NCBI RefSeq assembly: GCF_027942865.1
Contig: NC_134513.1
Coordinates: 33,535,429-33,599,428 of the forward strand
Length of the DNA: 64,000 bases
From: Odontesthes bonariensis
Lineage: Eukaryota > Chordata > Actinopteri > Atheriniformes > Atherinopsidae
Direction: 5' to 3'
Shown: positions 48,545-61,852 of the stretch, in pieces
How the letters are laid out: each line of letters starts with the position of its first letter
How positions within the stretch are numbered: position 1 is the stretch's first letter
The notes under the pieces: model-generated
Told to the model about the DNA's origin: nothing
The model's database searches: none
The model's input: only the letters and a program-made list of their open reading frames with translations
Translations under genes and position numbers: made by a program

Positions 48545-51500
48545 ATGAGTTCATTTGCGGGTCGAATGAAAGAGTATCCCTACATTTCTCTGGACCGGTT
48601 CGACAGGGAGAACTTACATGCCCGGGCATATTTCCTCTCTCACTGTCACAAAGGTAAGCTAGCAGCATCAGAGCTGTGACCTAACGGCCGGATTGATGGA
48701 GTTATTTACAGTTTTCTTGCTGTTTTACTCTCGACAGATCACATGAAGGGACTGAAAGGGCCTCTGTTGAAAAGAAAACTGCAAATCAGGTGAAAACAGT
48801 CTGATTCTGGTTTAATTAATGGTCCGAACTACGCTTTAACATGACAGCTCATCCCCTTAAATATATGGAGTCGTTTCTGTTTGTGAAGACAAAAATTTAG
48901 AAATAAAGTTGATGGAAATAAAAACTATTGATAAAATTTATTTTAAACTCAAACCTTCAACTTGAAAATGTCACAATGCTTAAATATTTTGATTAATAAA
49001 AACATTTTCACTTTTAATTTGAACTTTATGATCTATTAAGTTCAAATGTACTTAAAAGGAAAGCGAAAAAGGGAAATCTGTGTTGTGAAAGCTTTAAATG
49101 AACAAATTTATGAGACAAAAACTTAAAATGTCATTCAGATTGTGAGACCTAAAGGCAAATATTTAGTTGGAATTTTAAAAAGATTAAATAGTCCACGTTT
49201 TCAAAGCCGAATCTTTAAGGAATATATCATCAAATGTTTGATATCTGACTCAGTAACTCAAAAATGATCAGATAGAAAGTGAAAATGCAGAATTACAGGA
49301 AATCTAAATGATGGGATAAAACGTAGAATAGAAACAGGGAGAAAAGGCTGAGCTATGCCAAATGACACAAGTAGTGTATACACAAACTCAAACTGCAGAG
49401 GAAAAGCTTAATCACAGTGTTGGAAGGTAAGCTCCTTATGAGGTAGACTCAGTTGAGAAAAGGATGACTGTTTTGAGTCAACTAAACATGAGAGACCTGT
49501 TTTCTGCTTGCAGTCGCACAGTCAGGCTGTACTGCTCCTTTGTGACCAAAGAGCTGCTGCTCAACAACCCAAAATATGCTTTCTGGGAGGAATACATTGT
49601 GAGTGTCCTATTACTTTTTAATCATGCTGTTGAGTTGTTGTTTTTTTTCTTTGCTTCAAATAAAACCCATCATACAAGGAGTGTTGGAATCAAAGCTTCT
49701 TCATGGTGTTTCTTGATGATTAATCTGTTCAGGTTCCTCTGGAGCTGGAGAGCCCAACTCAGATTTCTCTTGTGGATGAAGCATCTGGGGAGGTGTGTGT
49801 TTGTTTCCTTTGACTGTGACAGTTGAGATTTTCACGTGTCGGATGAATCAGTCGTATGGATCGCATTGTATCCAGCAGGTCGTAGTTTTGAGTCTGCAAC
49901 TCTTGACTTTGTGTGTATGACTGCGTTTTCTGGTGTTTGTGGAACAGAAAGAAGACATTGTGGTGACGTTGCTGACAGCAGGTCACTGTCCCGGCTCCGT
50001 CATGTGAGTGAAATCATTCTGAAACACGTCTTCCATGTTTTTGTTCGGTCTCATGGAGAGAAACAAAGCTGCCACTGAAATCTGCCAGAGTTTCTGAAGA
50101 AAGCCCATTAATCAATCAATCAATCTTTATTTATATAGCGCATTAATTATATAGAGTCGTATTAATCAAATTTTACTTGTAAGACAATCAGCTGTAGTTA
50201 GAAGTGGGTACATCGATTGCAGTCTTACAACCTAAATGTGGACTCAGTTTGGATCTGACACATTGCAACAATAGTCCATTTTAACAGGCTGCTTGACCAA
50301 AATATTTGGATGCCTAAAGTCCATACGTTTTGATTATGTATGTATAAGGATGCATCTCTTGAAACTGAAGCAAACTGCGACGGAGAAGATGAAACACTGG
50401 TGTTTCAAAACAAAATGTGAAATCATATGAAAGTGGTGAGATTTCCAAAATGGCCGTGTTCCAATTAGATATTTTAGTCTGTGTAATGTTTGACTTTGAT
50501 GTAAACAAGCCTAGGAAGATGGATGTCTTTTATCTTAAGGTTGCACACAGTCCTGAAATCCTCCAGCAACAAATTTATCTTCCACAGTAGCCTCTACTTG
50601 GGCTGTACCAGTGTTGTTATTAGCTTTCTTCTGCACACAGTTCGTGTTACATATGGTGTTGATTTTTAGGTTCCTGTTTGAGGGTGGCCAGGGAAATGTG
50701 TTGTACACAGGAGACTTCAGGTTGGCTGCTGGAGACGCGTCCAGGATCGAGCACCTGCACTCCGGCAGCAGGTCGGTCATCACTGAGCATCCTCTAACAC
50801 GTCGAACAGAGTTCACTTTCCTCCTTTGGAATACTTTCATCACTTATATGAACTTTCCATGTCTCGCAGGGTGAAAGATATTCGGAGCATTTATCTGGAC
50901 TCCACTTTCTATGACCCACGCTTCTACCAGATACCCACTCGGGTAAATATGATTTGCTGTATTTGATACCCCAGAACTCCACACCAGAAAAACATAGTTG
51001 GTATGGAAAATGCCCAAAAAAATAAATACACAGATACAAGAAAACTTATTGATTCTGACATTGACTATTTTATTGTAGAACCCAAGATATTTCATGTTTT
51101 TTTTTTCTCATCAACTTCATTTATTTGATAACGTACATCCATAATTATCATTTCAGGCCAGAAACAAAGAAAGTTGTGATGGGGATAATTTAGGGCTGCT
51201 AATAAAGTTAGAAAATATAACTAATTATATTATTTCAAACGGGTGATTGTAATCCTGATTTTGTACAAAAGCAGCATCTGTGAACGGAGCAAAGATGTTC
51301 AGAGGATCTCCAGTTAGTCAACAAAAGTGTTAGAAGATCACTGACCTGTTTAAAAAGTGTTCTTCGAAGAAAGATTGGAAGGGATTTTCACATTTCTGCC
51401 CCTACAAGGCAGAGTATCATTAAACTATTAAAGGAATCTGGAGGAATTTCATTGTGTAAAGGACAAGGGAGCAAGCCTGAGCTGGAAACTCCTGAAACTC

Positions 51501-54500
51501 TTCATCTTAAATGCCACAACGTCTTCCAAGTGTAGTGAGAAGGAATGACAACATAAAAAGTGGTAAAAGCTCAACTGTTCCAACTCTTTTTGGGATTTTT
51601 TTCAGAACCAAAATGTTGAAATGGATGTTTATTCTCAAAAAGTGCAGTTGGTGAGGGCAAAAAAATTGTAAATTTCTTGGTGTATTTGAACAGGTTTTTT
51701 AAATTAAATTTTATTTCTTACATGGTGTTCTAACAATGATCCAGAAAGTTTTGTGTGCATGTGCATGTGTGTTTAGGAGGTCTGTTTGAGCGGTATGTCT
51801 GAGCTCATTGGAAACTGGATCAGCCAGAGTTCTTATCACGTTGTGTGGCTCAACTGCAAAGCTGCATACGGATACGAGTACTTGTTCACCAACCTGGGAG
51901 AAGAGTTCAACACACAGGTGACACGTTCACATTCATTCTGTGTAACTCATCGAAGATTTCACTATATCCATCGAGAATAAACCTCCATAAATCTGCTCTG
52001 AAATCTTAGAAGGGAGACTTCATTTTTTTATTAAAAATGATCCAGTCTTTGTTTTTAATTTATATCAAAGTGATCCAGTGATGACGTCTGGACATCAGTT
52101 CATAGAAGGCATAAAGGAATTGGAAAAATATAAGTCGGCTATGTTTACTCCAGCCATTGTGAACAAATAGAGCCTTAAAAAAGAGACATGCCTGTTGTCA
52201 ACATCTGTCTTATTGCTACTCAAACAGGAGCACATGCTGGTGTTGCTGGTAAATCTGTTGCATGATTCCTTTATTTTCCCTTCAGATCCACGTCAACAGT
52301 CTGGTCATGTTCAAGAAGATGCCAGAGATCCTAACCTACGTCACAACTGACCGCAGGACTCAGATACACGCCTGTCGACACCCAAAGGTGCCCTTTACAC
52401 TGATGGTCAATTTCCCAAGGACTTGCCCAAACCATAACTACTACCACCACTTTAATATCAGTTGAGATAATGTAATAATATCTGACAGGTTTAAACGGCT
52501 GGATTTATATTTACCAGGTAGTTTTTCAAATGCTTTGACCTTGTGAAAACCTTCCAGATGTGGAATATGTGGTGTGTTTCTCTTTATGGCAGAATTCATT
52601 CATTCACATATCTGAATACACTTTAATGAAAAGTTCAAACCTTTACAAAAAAAGATTTGTGGTCATTACGGTGCTGTAGCGCAGGCTGCATCTGTGTCTG
52701 TTTGTGAGGGTGTGGCGGGCCGGCCTGGTTCTGGAGGTGGCAGCACAACAGAGAGCCACAAACGGAAGCCGGTTTGTTCATAGGGTCGTTTGACGCTTTG
52801 CTGGGTGCTTTGTTTAGGGGGAAAAAAAACACGTGAATAGTCTGGAAAGCCACAAAACTGATTATAGAAGAAAAAAAAAATCGTTGTCTGATTCTAATTT
52901 GCCATCTTCATCTTGTCCCGTTGACATATCTTTACTTCACCGCTGCAGACAGACGAATATGTACAGCTCCTTTACAGCCCGAAACTGCTGTTGTCACAGC
53001 AGAAAGCTAACGTATAACCTAGTTTTTTTTCTTCTAAGAGCTCTGCTGAGACTGGGACATTTAAGTTGAATTTTTTTCCAGATAGTGGTTGATGGTTCAG
53101 ATTGATGAAATCAAGCAACTTTTCAGTAATCCCTGCAGCCGTCATGCTGTCTTCTGAAGCTTCACTGAAAAGCATCAACGAGCTTGTGCTCTGTGGAGTT
53201 TCCTCTTTGACTGTTATTTTGTACAACACAGCATGACTTCCAGGCAGCCCCTCTGAGTGTTTGTCTTGCACACGACAAGCTGCCGCCTCTTTTCTATGGC
53301 GTGATCTTTGTGCCACCAGGTTGAGCGCGCAGTGACACTGATTTGAGGGCACAGATCTATCTGAAGGAACAATAATTTTAAGCGTGTGCGTATGAATCTC
53401 ACACACGCTCGCTCATAGGTGCTCGGACACGCGCTCAACTCTGACAAACTGCTCGCTCGAACGGCTCACTCTGCTCGCGCTCGGCTCTATCTCTCTGCTC
53501 GCTCGCAACTCTGTTAGTTGTATGTAAATGAGCCACACCACCAGCCAATCACAGACTGGTATTTGTGTGATAAATAATAAAAAAATAAAGAGGAGGAATT
53601 GTAATAATCATGTTAAAACTGGTGTAGTTGGGTGCTAGCTAGTTAGCCTACTGTTGTAGGGTGTCACAAATATTTTAGAGAAAGAAACCTAACATCAACT
53701 TTTTTATTTGTTTCTCTTTATATTCTTTTATGTATTTTTAATGCTTCTTCCACTCCCTGCTGCAATGCTTTTATTTTATCTGAAGCACTTAAATTTATTT
53801 GTAGCACATTTCATGTACAAAACAATTCTGACTTGATTTTCATTTGATCAAAATCTAAAACGGTAGAAAAATAAAACTACACCAGCTTAGGAAATTAAAT
53901 GTTTGAAGTATTGAAGTGGTTGTTTTTACCTAGTAAGTTATGAACTATAGCAGCTGACCCACAGTGGGTTTTTTAAACTTTTAAACTTTAAACTGATCAA
54001 TTGTGTTATTGGTTTAATCTGTAATGGTTACTGGTTTGACAAAAAAATATAACATCTAGTTTAATTCCTTTAGGGTGATGGTAGAAGTTCAATTGAGTCT
54101 GCACTGCAGACTCTGCAGTGATTGGCTGGTGGTGTGGCTCATTTACATACAACTAACAGAGTTGCGAGCGCAGAGAGATAGAGCCGAGCGCGAGCAGAGT
54201 GAGCCGTTCGAGCGAGCAGTTTGTCAGAGTTGAGCGCGTGTCCGAGCACCTATGAGCGAGCGTGTGTGAGATTCATACGCACACGCTTAAAATGATTGTT
54301 GGCAGCTTAGGCTTGCGATAGATCTGTGCCCTCAAATCAGTGTCACTGCGCGCTCAACCTGGTGGCACAAAGATCACGCCATACTTTTCTGTTTCTACAC
54401 TAAAAATGATCCAGACAGAGAACACGGTGAGGGAGCAGACTGCTCTGTCTGTGGCAGTAGTTCAGCTCCAGCTTCATCTTTATGTCTAAATTCAGAGAAT

Positions 54501-56631
54501 ATGAGACATACGAATACATGTGGGCATTATGAGTAATTAATTGACTTATTTATTGGATAACTAATAAGTAACTGCAGCAAATTACAAGGTGATTTGGAAA
54601 TATGGAATTTAATTACAAGAATTTTATGTAATATTTTGAGGTATGTTTAACAAGCTAAACCTGGTATATGTGGTGCATCTGAACTCAGATACTTGTTTTC
54701 CTAGTAGGAAATATTAACTGTGGCACCATTCCGGTTGAATTTGTGATTCAGAGAGTCGGAGGATTGCTTTTATGATTAAAAATTGTGAAAGCGGCAAGAA
54801 CCCGTCAACTCAGACCTCATCTACAGCTCTGACAGCCGAGGTTATAGGAAGGCAGCAGCAACTTTGAGCTGTTACTTAAAGCAAAGCAACAGTGGTTGTT
54901 AAAAGTGCATTAAGGACAGAAAATTGTTATCTTGTCTGTGATTGTGTGCAGGATGAAGAGTATTTCCAGGGTAACAGGGTACCGTGTGGTTGCACAGCGG
55001 CTGACGGGACTCCTCTTCGTATCATCAGCATTAAACCGTCCACCATGTGGTTCGGAGAAAGAACCAGGAAGACCAATGTCATAATCAAGTACGAGTGGGT
55101 TCAAAATCTAAAAAATGTTTGTGGAAATGAACAAATCAACCTGAATCGCCGTTACTTCGGGTAATAAAAGTGTCTTTTTGCTGGTTTTTCCAGAACCGGA
55201 GGCAGTTCATACAGAGCCTGCTTCAGTTTCCACTCCTCCTACTGCGAGGTAATGTGTTTCTGTTCATCCATGTCATCTGAATTATGTCATTAGAGCTTAA
55301 CAGCATGTTAGTTTATTTAATGATGACTTTAAGGAGGCATTCATGCAGATCTTTGAAGTCCTCTTGTAAGGACACTGAAAGTTCCCGAATTTGCTCCATT
55401 CTACACCTTCAGCTATCTGTAGCTGAGTGTCGCATATAATGTGAAAATCTCAGAGGGAGACCTGGAACTTTGAAATGGAAAACATGTGGAAGGTCCAGCT
55501 CCTTTCCGTCTTCATGCCTTTGATGTTTTTCATCTTTTAAAAGCAACTCTTCCCGAAGACAACCAGCCATGTCTTTAGTTTAGCTTGTTTGTCCTCCCAT
55601 CCACACGTTCACTAAACCTCATGATGTTCCTTTTAACTTTCAGATCAAAGACTTCTTGTCGTATCTTCAGCCAGTCAACGTCTACCCCAGCGTCATCCCT
55701 ATTGGACGCACTCTGACTGAAGTCACACAGATGTGAGTGCACCAGTGTTAATTTCGTCAACCAGGACGATGACGAAAATATTTCGTTAACGCCCCTTTTT
55801 CCCGTGACGATGACGCACAAAATTGCTTCCAGAAAATAAAAATATGACGAGAATAAAAAATGATTTTCGTTAACGAGACTAAGACAATACGAAATTTACA
55901 AGCCATGGACGAATGGACATGCAATTGTTTATAGAAGATTACGCGCTGTTGCCCTGTTTGTCCCTGCACGGCGCCTGTCCCACAGAACATTAGTTGGCTA
56001 ACTAGCTCTGACAGCCAGTACCTTTCCGGAAATGTTGCTGCTGCACCTGCCGCTGAAGACCGTGGTGAAGTTGGTTTGATATTGGATATTTGACAGATAT
56101 TCACAATAAGGAAAAAAGGTATCTTTTTTTTCTAATACCTCCCAAGCCTTGTGACCTAGTGAGTGTAGTACCAACCACACACACCTTTTTGTACACCAAT
56201 TGAATGCACACTCTATATCCAATATCAAACCAACTTCACCATGGTCTTCAGAGGCAGGTGCAGCAGCAACATTTCCGGAAAGGTACTGGCTTGATTAAAT
56301 TCATTCTGGACTCTATATCCGACCACATGAAGACCTTGGGACACTTCGGTTTGGCTTTAGGGACCCTCTACTCACTACCACGTAAGTGTTATGTTGTTTG
56401 GAGCTGTAGAAGAGGTATAAAAATAGTGTTTTGTAGCTGCGATACAATATGCCCTCATCACTTCCAGGCTAACGACTTTTGGCTAAAAACGGTCAAAACA
56501 AAATTCTCAAAACACATCCGAATGACATGATTTTGATGTCAACTCAACGTATGTACTCCCAACATCCTGTAAATTGATCTAAAGTGCATTTTACTCCGGA
56601 TTATCCCTTTAAGACTGGAGTGCACTTTGAG

Positions 56632-56662
<31 letters not shown>

Positions 56663-58963
56663 TCTTACAGTTAAAAGTCAGACCTTCACTTTGCTGTTGA
56701 AGTATTTTAAATGTCAAAATTAAACATTAGTTCTAACATTTAAAAGGATTTTTCTGCCTTTGAAAAAGCAGTTGACTTATATCAGTTAGTAAAAAGGAAA
56801 AAAAGCTGAAAAATGAGGTCAGTAAATTAACTTTTAATATTTTGTAAGAGGAACCTCAGAATAAAGATAACAACCACGACTCTGTTCAGGTTGAGGCTGA
56901 TGTGCAGGAACCAGTCTGATCGGTCGGCGTTCGTTTACCAACCCCTGGGAGTCCTGAAGCGCAGCAGGGCGCAGCGGCCTTTTTACGGTGACTCACACAG
57001 CGACATATACTCTCCACAGCAACATGTGCACATGCTTTTGTAGCAGAGAGCCTCGTTCACAGTTCAGCCCCAGTTTGTGTTTCCTGAATTTATAAAAGAA
57101 AAGAAAACCATTTGGCGAAAAAATGAGTGGAAGACATCAGTGAAAATAACCCACAAACAACCCTGAACGAGTCCAACACTGCTGCTCTGCTGCTGTAAAA
57201 TACACAGTGCTGCAGAAAGGTCTTGAGCCATACCCAATTCCTCTAAATATCTGACAGCTACAGAAAGCCTGGAGAACTATTGCTCAAAACCACTTTAAGA
57301 GATGACGGGAAGTCTGGCTGCTTGGAAGCAAAATATAAAGAAATAAGGGTTGGCTCAAGACTTTTACACAGTTCTCTGTATGTTAGTTTAAAAATGAATT
57401 GTTTAGACGCATATTAACATTAACACCTTTTGTTTTTATTGGTTATTTCTGGTACTTGATCGTTAATAGAATTATGGATCATTTTACTTCTAAACGCACC
57501 AAAAAAAGTTACAAATTCTGTTATTTATTCCCACGTTTGTTTGTTTCGGAGAACTCAGACGGTACTTTTTCAGGTTTAAATCTCACTCCCTTCACAGAAA
57601 TGACTGTTTCATGTGAGATTTTATTAGGATTTTCACATAATCACAGACTTTAGAAAGCTTGTTAATGGAAATCACATCATTGATGCAGGTTGCAATGAGC
57701 CCTGTGTTTATTCTCTGAGCCTGTTGGTGGCAAAAACAAGCTTTTCTACTGAGAGCTCGGCAGCTTCTCGAATTCTCTTTAAAGTCGATTTAACCAAATA
57801 TCAAGTTCTGGATTTTGTCTTTGTGGGCTGTGTTGTTAGTTGCAGGTTTATATTCAAATGTCCGTGTTTCTGTTCAGACTCGGAGAGTGACGATGAGCTG
57901 TTTGAAGGTTTGGACGTGGCACCAGTGAGGAAAAAGATGGGACTGAACCAACAGGCAGAAAATGGTGCGCAGCCGGAATTGATATTTTTGTGCGATAACT
58001 GTGAAGGTCTAGATACATCTAGATACATGCTCCATTGTTAGAAATCTAATGATGGAATTGATACTTTTACTTGGAAAACTTGATTTTTCTAAATGCACAG
58101 TCACGTGACCTGGAAAGGACCAGAGAGTTTTTCTGTTCTGATCAGATGAAACCTTAGAATTTACAAAAGGAGAACTTTCTATTCCACGTGACTGTTTTTC
58201 ATTGTCAGTACTGTAATTGGTTGTTTTTAAGCACCTGAGGACTTCTGGCCGCACTTTTGTTATTTACTGAACTGTAATTTTCCTTTTGTTGACTTTAGAA
58301 AACATTCCTGAGACGGCAGCACCGTCTGTGTCTGTGTCGTTACCTCTGATGGTGTCTGACGCACAGTCTGTCGCACAGGACTACTTTGACTGCACCGAGT
58401 CCAATGGTGAAGACGACGATGATGAGGAGGAGGAAGATGAGAAGGGAAAGAGGGAGGAAAAAGGCAAAGAGTGCCAGCCTTGTTCTGTTAAGGCTCCGAA
58501 ATGGGAGGACTTCTTCACCACAGAGACTCTGACTGACAGCCAGAACAGCCTCAACAGCCAATCCCGGTCCTGCTGCTCCTTCTCCACCGACTCACAGACC
58601 CCCGAACTGTTCAGCGACGAAGACGAAACTCCAGGCATCGACAACTTCAGCCTGACCCTGTCTGCCTCTTTGTCCAATCATTCCTCACAGAACATGGACT
58701 CCCATTTACCAGATACCTTGATCCTCCAGCCAGAGCAGAGTGGGCAGGAAGGTGGCGCAGAGCCCCGGAATAATGGAAGCGATGGTGCAGCGGTCCAGTC
58801 AGAGCTGGAGGAGCTGTCAGCATCTCAGGCATCATCAGACGTCGATATTCCCTGCTCGCCTGAATCGAAGGTGCCACGGCCTGACGAGCTGTTGCAGCTG
58901 TACCGGAAGTTGGCTTCAGGAGAGGAAGTGGTCATCAGAGAAGGACGTCGGGGCTCTGTGTGA
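48545..58963 (+). CDS. dclre1c: DCLRE1C / Artemis nuclease (complete, 15 coding exons)
   Basis: Exons: 48545..48653, 48738..48789, 49514..49598, 49733..49792, 49948..50003, 50670..50771, 50870..50942, 51777..51917, 52286..52387, 54952..55088, 55194..55248, 55644..55732, 56890..56987, 57878..57964, 58299..58963. Total 1,911 nt, 636 aa (human 692). The protein opens [20 protein letters not shown]. The metallo-beta-lactamase/beta-CASP core carries HCHKDH (His33, His35, Asp37, His38), GHCPGS (His115), YTGDF (Asp136), [10 protein letters not shown] (Asp165) and ACRHPK after His254, at the same positions as human. Exon 15 encodes a disordered acidic tail with KWEDFF (Trp484, Phe487, Phe488), the equivalent of the ligase IV-binding motif. 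Artemis acts with DNA-PKcs, opening hairpins in V(D)J recombination and trimming ends in NHEJ. The start follows homology; the frame is open for 59 more codons upstream. Confidence 0.97.
50105..50170. repeat. Short retroelement tail in dclre1c intron 5
   Basis: AATCAATCAATCAATC followed by TTTATTTATATAGCGCATTA, a frequent fish repeat end in reverse orientation. Confidence 0.55.
51255..51680 (+). repeat. DNA-transposon-like relic in dclre1c intron 7
   Basis: Phrases such as CAAAGATGTTCAGAGGATCT, GAAAGATTGGAAGGGATTTT and CCAACTCTTTTTGGGATTTT match a scattered teleost transposon as I remember it. No intact frame is present. Confidence 0.45.
53295..54383. mobile_element. 1,089-bp element with about 260-bp CpG-rich inverted arms
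   Basis: The left arm (53295 to about 53551) and right arm (about 54119 to 54383) are inverted copies: the left starts TATGGCGTGATCTTTGTGCC and the right ends with its reverse complement. Arms share GAGCGCGTGTCCGAGCACCT and many GCTCG/CGAGC words. The right arm has a small insertion near 54310. CTTTTC lies directly outside both ends (53289-53294, 54384-54389), a probable 6-bp target duplication. The spacer is AT-rich with no transposase seen. Whole element sits in dclre1c intron 9. Superfamily unresolved; long arms with a 6-bp duplication are unlike hAT or Tc1. Confidence 0.88.
55743..55910. repeat. Teleost hAT-type fragment in dclre1c intron 12
   Basis: It opens CAGTGTTAATTTCGTCAACC, with repeated GACGAAAAT and TTTCGTTAACG words, a familiar vertebrate and teleost hAT-derived repeat. 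The borders are incomplete. Confidence 0.6.
56013..56612. repeat. Fold-back repeat with 77-bp inverted arms in dclre1c intron 12
   Basis: 56013-56089 and 56215-56291 are inverted copies, with GTACCTTTCCGGAAATGTTG on one side and its complement on the other, and only a few mismatches. The element appears to run on to CCGGATTATCCCTTTAA at 56612, a common teleost TTAA-ended repeat edge. A T tract follows at 56632-56656. Confidence 0.75.
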
Positions 58964-60235
58964 ATAAGACGAACATTGATGCAAACATTCCTGGTTAATA
59001 TTCTGTGGAGAGCAGCCAAAATGATGAGAATTCATGCCTTAAGAATGCAAGTGAGCTCTAAAGGAAACCTGCAGCACTGTACATTCACACTGTTAGGCCA
59101 CAGATGTCATAAGAACAAACCTTCGTCTGAACCCTGCACGTGCACAGCTGTACAGGCTGACAGGACACCCCAGAAGCCACCAAATATGTCAAGAGACGAA
59201 GAAGGGGAATGTTTCGGGACCAAACAGGAGTAGGGTGGCATATTTTATTGGTTTATTCCAGCAAAACAAAGGTGACAGAACAGAGAGCGGATCAGTCATT
59301 GCTTACCGTTAGCAATGATGAAGCTAGCTGCGTCTGTCATTCATGCTTTTTTTTTTCTCTCTCTGGCAGTAAAATCCATTCTGATGTTTATTCTTGTCCC
59401 ATGTCTTGCTCCTGCACTCTCTCTTCTTCCTCACGGCCATCTGGTTGCATCTCTTTGCCGTCTTCTTTTCTTTTTCACTTTTTTAGCGTGTTTTTATCTA
59501 GTTGCTGCTTTGTGACACAATACCGTAAAGCAAAACGTTTTGCGGGGCTGGAGCAACAAAGTTCTGAAGTGTGGTATCCTGGGCCCCCTCGGGCTCCTGG
59601 GCAGTTTCATAACAGGTGGTTGTGCTTCCAAACGAATCAGAAGAACATAGTTTTAAGGTTCACAAACCTCTCGTGTTGCTTTAAAGCAGACTCTGCTGCA
59701 CTTTAGTCGCCCCACTTTTTAGTGAGTAACATTAACTTCATGTGAACACTGGCTCTGCTGGCTGCCGGGTTCCTGTTTTATTCATGCTCTGAACACAAGC
59801 TTCTCTTTAACCTCACCCTCTCAGTGCACTTTAGGCTGATTCATGACCCACATGGACTGATGCACCTGTGCACATCACACACAGACATTCCTCTTTAGTT
59901 GGCAGTTTGTGGTTTTCTCTGCTTCTCTTCATTGTGAAAGTGGATCAACTGATCGTTTGTATCAAAGCAAAATGTATGTTCAGAAATTTAAATGAAATGT
60001 ATTTATTTTTTATTAAAAAGCACATTTTTGGGGATTTAAGATTCCCATAAGATTGACCATTTTTTGTCTCACAAGGGGAATTCAGAAAAAGCGTGAAAAA
60101 TAGCACACCTCACTGAAAGAAAGGAGTATCAACTCCTTTATAGCAGAAGCAACAGTACTTAGTTGGACTTGTTCTTCAGAAACAAGCAGGTATTTTGCGA
60201 TGCTGCCTTTTTCTTTAAAGAAACTTTCTTGGAAA

Positions 60236-60241
60236 AATAAA
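60236..60241 (+). promoter_or_regulatory. dclre1c: Possible poly(A) signal of dclre1c
   Basis: AATAAA about 1.27 kb after the stop. Others lie near 60644 and 60715, so the true end is uncertain. The stretch 58964-60240 has no other supported gene. Confidence 0.4.
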
Positions 60242-60828
60242 CATTTTCAGTTGCACAACTATCTTTCCAAAATGATTATTTGAAAATACAGCTGCCTCAA
60301 TTCCATGTATCCATTTTCATTATGGATAAATCTTTATTTCACAAACCAAATGTGGCATCTTCAGATGTCCAAAATCAACAGAAAAACAAAAGTTTTACAG
60401 TTTCAGGCTTCATTTGTCGCTCCACTTTTCTTCAGCTCTGGTTTGTGTTCCTTTCTGGAAACATCTAATTTTAAGCATCATTCATGTGAGATTAACTTAA
60501 CAGGAGGAAAAGGGAATCAGACAGTCACTGCGCTCCTCTTTAGATGAACTCATCATCCTTAGTAGCATTTTACCAACAGGTTAAAAAAAAATCCTCCACA
60601 GCGGGGTGCCTAAACGTTTAGGGAGATACTTGACGATGTCCAGAATAAATGGTGACGGGGAGATACAGAAAGTCTTCACAGCAGGTTCACATGAGAGCTG
60701 CTTGTTGGTGTACAAATAAAGTGCAAAGTGTTTGTTTTTCTGTTTTCCAAAAGATCAATATTTGATTTTCTAAAAATTAAGCCTATAGAAAACTTTTCAC
60801 ATTTAGACAATACGTAAAAAAAAAGCTT

Positions 60829-61112
60829 AACATTATAACCACCTGCCTAAGATTGAATTACTCCAACCAGTCTGAGGACAGAGAACATGTGAATGTGTCG
60901 TACAGTCAGTCTGGTTCTGGGTCGTTGGCAGTAGATCCTTTGGGCCCCTGTGAGATAGGGTCCTTGACCTTCACTGCCATTTTTCAAAGGTAATATGCTC
61001 CTTTTCCTCTGGGCAACAATAAGTATCCAGCCCTTAAACTGGGGTGTTGGGAGCTTTTTAGATCCCTTTGATCCACTTTTCAGGGGTTTTAATGTTATGG
61101 CTGATCAGTATA
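60829..61112. mobile_element. Tc1/mariner-type MITE
   Basis: The left has AACATTATAACCACCTGCCT. The right ends GGTTTTAATGTTATGGCTGA then TCAGTATA. These are inverted ends of a common fish mariner/Tc1 family. About 280 bases, no transposase. Confidence 0.75.
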
Positions 61113-61846
61113 CAACATATATGTATCTTGAAGATGAACACCATGATGTTATCTCTTGGGTTATATACCATTTAAAAACCAGTTTAGCATTTTAGTCATC
61201 ACATTTTTGTTTTTGAGACTGTAAGGTTTGAGATACTAAGAACCTGTACTTGTTAAGGTCATCACTTTCAGACAGATGCTCCAGATGTTCTGGATGGAAA
61301 ATTATCCGCTTGGTTTATGAGAACCATTAGATCATGACGTGTTCTCCCTGTTCCGAAGAAGGAGAAAATTGAAATATCCTTTTAAAGTAATTATTGAACA
61401 TCTACAAGTTTGTGCTCAGATGTTAAGATTAGTCTTTCAAAAAATCCACTGAGGGAGCAGCGGGTAGCAGTAGAACTTCTGTGTGAATGTTCTGTCGCAC
61501 CTTGAGGTCAAGTGACGCTCTTGGTTCTACTTGTTACTGTTCTTTGTAGGGATTTTGAGTACAGCAAAATGATCGTCATCGAGCTTCTGCAGACGGCTGG
61601 AACTGAATATTCTATTTTCAGATATCCGTCAGTCGATAGGTGATCAACACTGAGGAAGTTCCAGTGTTCACAGCCGGATTTACAACCAAGTTCATGTGGC
61701 ACAGGTAGACTTCCCTCTGTTTTCAGTAATCTGTGTTAAACAATGTTTTGCACTTTTATTTACAGACAGAAAACAAGACAAAGACTTTTGCGAAAACATT
61801 TACAGGCCCCATAAGAGGTGACAATTATTAGCACAAATAAAAAACT

Positions 61847-61852
61847 TTTATT
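61847..61852 (-). promoter_or_regulatory. Possible poly(A) signal of an unnamed minus-strand gene
   Basis: AATAAA on the minus strand, at a position that would suit a gene entering from the right edge and converging on dclre1c. Confidence 0.35.

Noticed and set aside
52972-53406. A 144-codon open frame on the minus strand in dclre1c intron 9
   Set aside because: It runs across the border of the inverted-repeat element at 53295, so its two halves have different origins. No domain is recognised and there are no splice partners.
58340-58877. Antisense and shifted frames over dclre1c exon 15
   Set aside because: They are shadows of the acidic coding exon, which is supported by homology and splicing.
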